DNA from: JBFHFS01 sp041583495
Lineage (GTDB): Bacteria > Bacteroidota > Bacteroidia > Bacteroidales > Marinilabiliaceae
Direction of reading: 5' to 3'
NCBI GenBank assembly: GCA_041583495.1
Contig: JBFHFS010000064.1
Coordinates: forward strand, 1-28,073
DNA: 28,073 nucleotides
Shown: one piece after another, positions 24,413 through 28,073 of the stretch
Position numbering within the stretch: position 1 is the first letter of the stretch
How the letters are laid out: every line of letters begins with the position of its first letter
Translations under genes and position numbers: made by a program
The notes under the pieces: generated by a model
The model's input: the letters and a program-made list of their open reading frames with translations, nothing else
The model's database searches: none
Told to the model about the DNA's origin: nothing

Positions 24413-26701
24413 TCACGGCTTTTTGTAAGTGAGGTTTTGGCAGGCTATGTTAACTTCATGTTGGATTGGCCAAACAGCACGCTCGTGGCTGTCATACAGC
24501 CCAACCTTATCGATCGGCAGTGTTTTGAATCCCATTGCAAAAGCAGGGGAATCTTTGCGAAGTTGATAGTCGTCTTTTTCCGGTGCAATGAAAAGAGGAT
24601 TGGTACCCGTGAGATTTTCCCCAATCACCCAGGCATTATCTCCTCTCGGATAATGGAAAACCAGCCATTCCCCGGGCCCACCCCAAACAACATTCCGGTC
24701 AATGCGTGTTCTCGTTTCAATGGGCCGAGGGGTTTTGTTGGCAATTGAATTCTGGAGCATGGCTAATTCGGGATAGCGAACCTTCCAGATTGAGTCATTT
24801 ACAGGTATATCTGCCAACATCTGAATCATCCGCTGATTATGCCATTTGGTCAATTCGAAATCAGCCGGCTTATCCCACGTTTGCCATGCCGCCACGGCGG
24901 GGTAACAATCAACGAAAATATTGTTTTCCACCACATTATTAACTGCAGAAAGAGAAACCCCTTCTGCCACTCGTACAAACAGATTGTTTGTCACCTGGAT
25001 TCCTCCGGCACCATCATCCAGCATTACTGCACGATTGCGTTGTGGACAAGGATTATATATGTCATGAACGTAATTGCAATTGATAATATTACCTACTTCC
25101 GTCCAGTTGCGCCCACTATAAAACGCTCCCATCTCTCCTGATATAAGGCATACACTATGAATCTCATTGTATTCGAAAAGGTTCTCCCTCCCATAAAACA
25201 GAACCGCCACATGAGGTCCATTGTGAATCAGATTATGTGATACACTATTGCCACACCCCTCAATGTGGATGGCAGCGCCATAGGTTAGACGGAACTGAGC
25301 ATAATCGTGGATGTGATTATTATCGATCTCGTGCCCGCTATGGGTTAAAGTCATCAGATCGCCAGCAGACACAGACACGCCACCATTCCCCAGATGAGTC
25401 ATCTCACAACCTGCAATTCGATGATCCAATCCATTGTGAATAGCCAGAGCAATACCCCCGATGTTCCTCATAGTGCAGCCTGCCACCGTAACGTTTTCTC
25501 CTCCATTGATCTGCATGGAGCATCCCCGACAGTTCTCAAAAGTTATCCCCTGAAACAACACATGGGACACATTATTCAGATTCAGAAGATTAATGCCAAC
25601 TGTCACTTCCGCAGCCTCACTGTTTTTTTTTGCAGGTGGCCAGAAGTAGAGCCGACCACGAAGAGGATCCACATAAAATTCACCCGCCGAATCCAGCTCG
25701 CACAAAAGGTTATATCCGAACCAACGGCCACCACTATACCACGAGCTCTCTCCACTTCTAAACCCATAATGGCTGCCCGGCATTTCCGGCGTTATTTGTC
25801 TGGTGGCAGAATCAATTTTACTAAACGCAATTGCACTGGAAGCCCAATCGAAAGCCCAGTAGCCCATCCCACGCGGATCTTGTTCATTCCTCCAACGTAA
25901 GATATGGCCCTCGTAATCTTTGGAATAGGTTAACACCTGGCTTTTGGGCGGGCCTGCCACGGGAAGAAAACCTTTATTGGGCCAGCGGGCCAAGGTCATG
26001 GCCTCATCTCCATAAGTAAGATGAAGACCTGAAATCGCTGAGGTTCCCGACCCTGTAGGCTCAATACCATAATCGAAGAGGCCTTGCTGAGCCAGATCAG
26101 CCACCACCACATGGCCCCTGGCTTTTTGGGGCAATCGTTCTAAAATACTTGTATCCTTTAATGTGTCAAACTTTTGAAGTCTCACTCCACCGGTCATTCG
26201 AACTTCTGCCCCGGAAGCTGCACAATAAACCACTGGCATTGCAGGGGTACCTGAATCCTCAGCTTCGAAAACACATGGTTGCAACTGTTCGTACCGCCCC
26301 TCTTCAAATTGTACAGTAATCTTCCCTTCTGGCAATCGTTTGCTGTATCGCAGTCGGCGCAAAGCATCCCGTGCGCCACCCAATGTGGCAAGTGGTCCGT
26401 CGGTTTTCCCGTCATTTGGCTCAGCCAAAAGGCCACTCCAGGAATCATTCCCTTTCGGCGATACGTGAAGAGTCAACCCATCATTTGTTCCCTTTCTTAC
26501 ACAGGACAAACTTGCCATCAAAAAAAACAGAAATAACATTTTCAATATCCCACCAGACCTAACCCACCTTCTTACTTTGAATCTGTTTTCTTCCCGATTC
26601 AATTTGAAAAGAAATGAAATTTTTCTGTGAACAGTCATAATCCAATTATGAACTGCATTCAGAACTTCCATCATAGGTTCAACAGCACTACTATTTTTCA
26701 T
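24413..26701 (-). CDS. Right-handed parallel beta-helix lipoprotein, GH141-like
   Basis: 762 residues in the longest frame. The start is unresolved: the lipoprotein signal LFLFFLMASLSC (Cys67) lies 54 residues in, so a start at Met55 (26539) or TTG53 (26545) fits better than 26701. The mature part begins LHVSPKGNDSWSG and continues TDGPLATLGGARDALR, the usual entry of secreted beta-helix carbohydrate enzymes. The middle (about 370-600) has repeated helix turns such as LLNLNNVSHVLFQGITFENC, VTVAGCTMRNIGGIALAIHN and HRIAGCEMTHLGNGGVSV. The whole layout resembles GH141, a family with characterised alpha-L-fucosidase and xylanase members, which fits the GH29 neighbours. I cannot verify the catalytic residues by eye. 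Other beta-helix families such as lyases remain possible. It lies 107 bp upstream of the GH92 gene. Confidence 0.72.
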   Translation of the reverse strand: MKNSSAVEPMMEVLNAVHNWIMTVHRKISFLFKLNREENRFKVRRWVRSGGILKMLFLFFLMASLSCVRKGTNDGLTLHVSPKGNDSWSGLLAEPNDGKTDGPLATLGGARDALRRLRYSKRLPEGKITVQFEEGRYEQLQPCVFEAEDSGTPAMPVVYCAASGAEVRMTGGVRLQKFDTLKDTSILERLPQKARGHVVVADLAQQGLFDYGIEPTGSGTSAISGLHLTYGDEAMTLARWPNKGFLPVAGPPKSQVLTYSKDYEGHILRWRNEQDPRGMGYWAFDWASSAIAFSKIDSATRQITPEMPGSHYGFRSGESSWYSGGRWFGYNLLCELDSAGEFYVDPLRGRLYFWPPAKKNSEAAEVTVGINLLNLNNVSHVLFQGITFENCRGCSMQINGGENVTVAGCTMRNIGGIALAIHNGLDHRIAGCEMTHLGNGGVSVSAGDLMTLTHSGHEIDNNHIHDYAQFRLTYGAAIHIEGCGNSVSHNLIHNGPHVAVLFYGRENLFEYNEIHSVCLISGEMGAFYSGRNWTEVGNIINCNYVHDIYNPCPQRNRAVMLDDGAGGIQVTNNLFVRVAEGVSLSAVNNVVENNIFVDCYPAVAAWQTWDKPADFELTKWHNQRMIQMLADIPVNDSIWKVRYPELAMLQNSIANKTPRPIETRTRIDRNVVWGGPGEWLVFHYPRGDNAWVIGENLTGTNPLFIAPEKDDYQLRKDSPAFAMGFKTLPIDKVGLYDSHERAVWPIQHEVNIACQNLTYKKP

Positions 26702-26861
26702 TGGTTTAGATTGAGTGGTTGGTTTGTTATCATACTCCCTCCTTCCTAAAGAGACATAGAAATATCTATTCCGGGGCTAAAAAACACAGGATACAAAATA
26801 ATTGAAGCCTCACACTAAACTTACACAACAGACCGCTTTCGAAAAAATTCTATGTCGTTGG

Positions 26862-27767
26862 TTAAAGCGCTTTCCGGCAATACTCCACACATTTTGAGAC
26901 CTCTTTCACGGCATCAGACCCCTCAGGAATAACATATTCCAACTCTATGTCGCAATGGATCGGCCATTTGTTTTTCTTCACCAGGTTTAAGATTTCTCCT
27001 ACCGGGGTTTCACCCTCTCCAAACGATTGATTGGTATTAGCCGGATTGGTTTTCGGACCGGTTTTGTCTTTGATATGTATGCTGACAATGCGATCGTGGA
27101 GCCGTTCAATAATATCACAGGGATTTAAACCTGTAGCGCCAAAGTAATGCCCGGCATCCAGGTTCAATCTCAGCATCGGACCGTAGGCCAGAACCTTATC
27201 GAAACTAAAATCCGGGTTCCCAGGTTGTCCATGATTGTGGAAGATAACGTATAACTTATGCTTCTCGGCGAATGGCTCCATGCGTTTAGCGGCTTCTTCC
27301 GAAATCTCCATAGTGATACCTTTCGCGCCAAGGGTTTTACACACATTGAAGGCATAATCGATTTCCTCATCCGACCAACCTGGGGATCCCAACTTTAAGA
27401 TATGAATTTTCACCCCTTGCTTTTCAAACATCTTCCGCACCTGCTTAAATACATCCATAGACACGGAAGCGCGCCACTTTTTTATGACCTCGGAATCTTT
27501 ACTCTGAGGAATACCCGCATACTGTTCAACTGGTGAGCCCATCAATTCTACCGAACTTAATCCTGCCTGAACCGCATAGTTAAGAACTGCCGGTAAGGAT
27601 TGGTCGGGCATGCTACGAAAGCTATAGGTGATGGTTCCAATCTGAACACCACCAAATTTGGAGTCAGGCTTTTTGCCCTCTGCGGTGAACGAATAAATGC
27701 TGAAAACCGCAAAAAACAAAATGGTCAACTTCTTTACAAAAGAGACTCTATTATTAATTTGTTTCAT
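26862..27767 (-). CDS. Exported xylose-isomerase-like TIM-barrel protein
   Basis: 301 residues. A signal peptide (KKLTILFFAVFSIYSFTAEG) exports the protein, unlike true sugar-phosphate isomerases. The AP-endonuclease-2/xylose-isomerase-like barrel is visible from GGVQIGTITYSFRSMP onward. Likely metal ligands are Glu154 (KGITMEISEE), Asp204 with His207 (LRLNLDAGHYFG), His231 (IVSIHIKDKTG) and Glu275 (CDIELEY), and VIFHNHG (His177, His179) is also typical. It starts 23 bp after the stop of a Gfo/Idh/MocA gene. In Bacteroides thetaiotaomicron, exported proteins of these two families act together on 3-keto-glycosides (BT2156-BT2160 locus, as I recall it), so this one may be a keto-sugar hydratase/lyase or epimerase. 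That function is inferred from family pairing only. Confidence 0.82.
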   Translation of the reverse strand: MKQINNRVSFVKKLTILFFAVFSIYSFTAEGKKPDSKFGGVQIGTITYSFRSMPDQSLPAVLNYAVQAGLSSVELMGSPVEQYAGIPQSKDSEVIKKWRASVSMDVFKQVRKMFEKQGVKIHILKLGSPGWSDEEIDYAFNVCKTLGAKGITMEISEEAAKRMEPFAEKHKLYVIFHNHGQPGNPDFSFDKVLAYGPMLRLNLDAGHYFGATGLNPCDIIERLHDRIVSIHIKDKTGPKTNPANTNQSFGEGETPVGEILNLVKKNKWPIHCDIELEYVIPEGSDAVKEVSKCVEYCRKAL

Positions 27768-27790
27768 AATTCTTAGTTTAATCGGGTGTT

Positions 27791-28073
27791 TTACAATGAA
27801 TAAGGCTTTCGGTACTCATAATTATACAATCTGTGGTTGGCGGCTTCGGTATCGTTTCCAAAACTCAAAGTAGCCGGATCCCATTTAACCGGACGTTGCA
27901 ATTCGGTGGCAATATTGGCCAGACAACATAAGGTATTGGTGCTGCAACCTACTTCAACCGGAGCAATAGGGTTTTTACGCGAACGCACCGCATCAATGAA
28001 GTTTTGCATGTGTGGTGAACTCACCTCATATTGACCTGCACCGATTTTCTTCTCCTCTTTTTTCAACAAGGAA
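27791..28073 (-). CDS. Gfo/Idh/MocA-family oxidoreductase, C-terminal part (cut by window edge)
   Basis: Only the last 94 codons or so are inside the window; the frame is open to base 28073 and the true start lies outside. The visible text has SSPHMQNFIDAVRSRKNPIA, PVEVGCSTNTLCCLANIATE and the ending LYNYEYRKPYSL. The HMxNFIDAVRSRKxPxxPVExG block and the following xxCxLxNIA segment are hallmarks of the C-terminal end of NAD(P)-dependent Gfo/Idh/MocA enzymes with a Tat-type or other export signal in Bacteroidota PULs. The Rossmann domain that would show the cofactor motif is not visible. It is 23 bp upstream of the exported TIM-barrel gene and certainly cotranscribed with it. Confidence 0.85.
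   Translation of the reverse strand, partial: SLLKKEEKKIGAGQYEVSSPHMQNFIDAVRSRKNPIAPVEVGCSTNTLCCLANIATELQRPVKWDPATLSFGNDTEAANHRLYNYEYRKPYSL

Noticed and set aside
25394..25900. 168-codon plus-strand open frame
   Set aside because: It lies wholly antisense to the beta-helix repeats; the translation shows no domain or signal and its length follows from the composition of the sense gene.
1..28073. tRNA, rRNA and CRISPR arrays
   Set aside because: I saw no cloverleaf with CCA-type end, no ribosomal RNA signature and no repeat-spacer array anywhere in the window.

Overview
The window reads as one strand-coherent polysaccharide-utilisation locus (PUL) from a member of the Bacteroidota. Every real gene lies on the minus strand, so transcription runs from right to left. 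The phylum is indicated by an adjacent SusC/SusD pair with an STN domain on SusC, a FecR anti-sigma factor with ECF sigma factors, many lipoprotein signal peptides, AT-rich spacers with almost no Shine-Dalgarno sequences, and an IS4-type transposase remnant. I cannot name a genus. The gene mix resembles free-living, polysaccharide-degrading Bacteroidota.

Layout in transcription order. At the right edge is the C-terminal end of a Gfo/Idh/MocA oxidoreductase (27791-28073, cut by the window), followed after 23 bp by an exported xylose-isomerase-like TIM barrel (26862-27767). A block of exported carbohydrate-active proteins follows: a GH141-like parallel beta-helix lipoprotein (24413-26701), a GH92 mannosidase (21975-24305), a clan GH-A hydrolase (20457-21929), two paralogous clan GH-A hydrolases (18955-20397 and 16673-18076) flanking a CE4-like deacetylase (18118-18912), and two GH29 alpha-L-fucosidases (15201-16571 and 13353-14933). 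The two fucosidases are separated by a palindromic repeat element (14962-15060). Next is a hybrid protein (11926-13299) joining pieces of an SGNH esterase and an alpha/beta-hydrolase to an intact LamG domain.

The regulatory and uptake module comes next: two ECF sigma factors in a row (11189-11764 and 10342-10929), one FecR anti-sigma factor (9292-10278), a 350-bp leader with hairpins and a 21-bp-period repeat, then SusC (5576-8941), SusD (3840-5564) and a strong 13-bp stem probably ending the susCD transcript (3775-3813).

Beyond it lie an exported FAD-dependent oxidoreductase lipoprotein (1597-3444), a short coding-like fragment, and a decayed third GH29 fucosidase (286-1345). That fucosidase has a frameshift, an in-frame stop and a second shift, and it ends abruptly in an equally decayed IS4-type transposase (1-290).

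Working model (inference): SusCD imports fucose-containing oligosaccharides, possibly also mannosylated or acetylated; the GH29, GH92, GH141-like and GH-A enzymes trim them; the FecR/ECF pair senses the ligand through the SusC STN domain. The exported oxidoreductases plus the TIM-barrel protein raise the possibility of an additional oxidation-elimination route for glycoside cleavage. No sulfatase or polysaccharide lyase is present in the window, which argues mildly against sulfated fucoidan as the target. The left flank is decaying through pseudogenes and an IS remnant, so it probably marks an edge of the functional locus.
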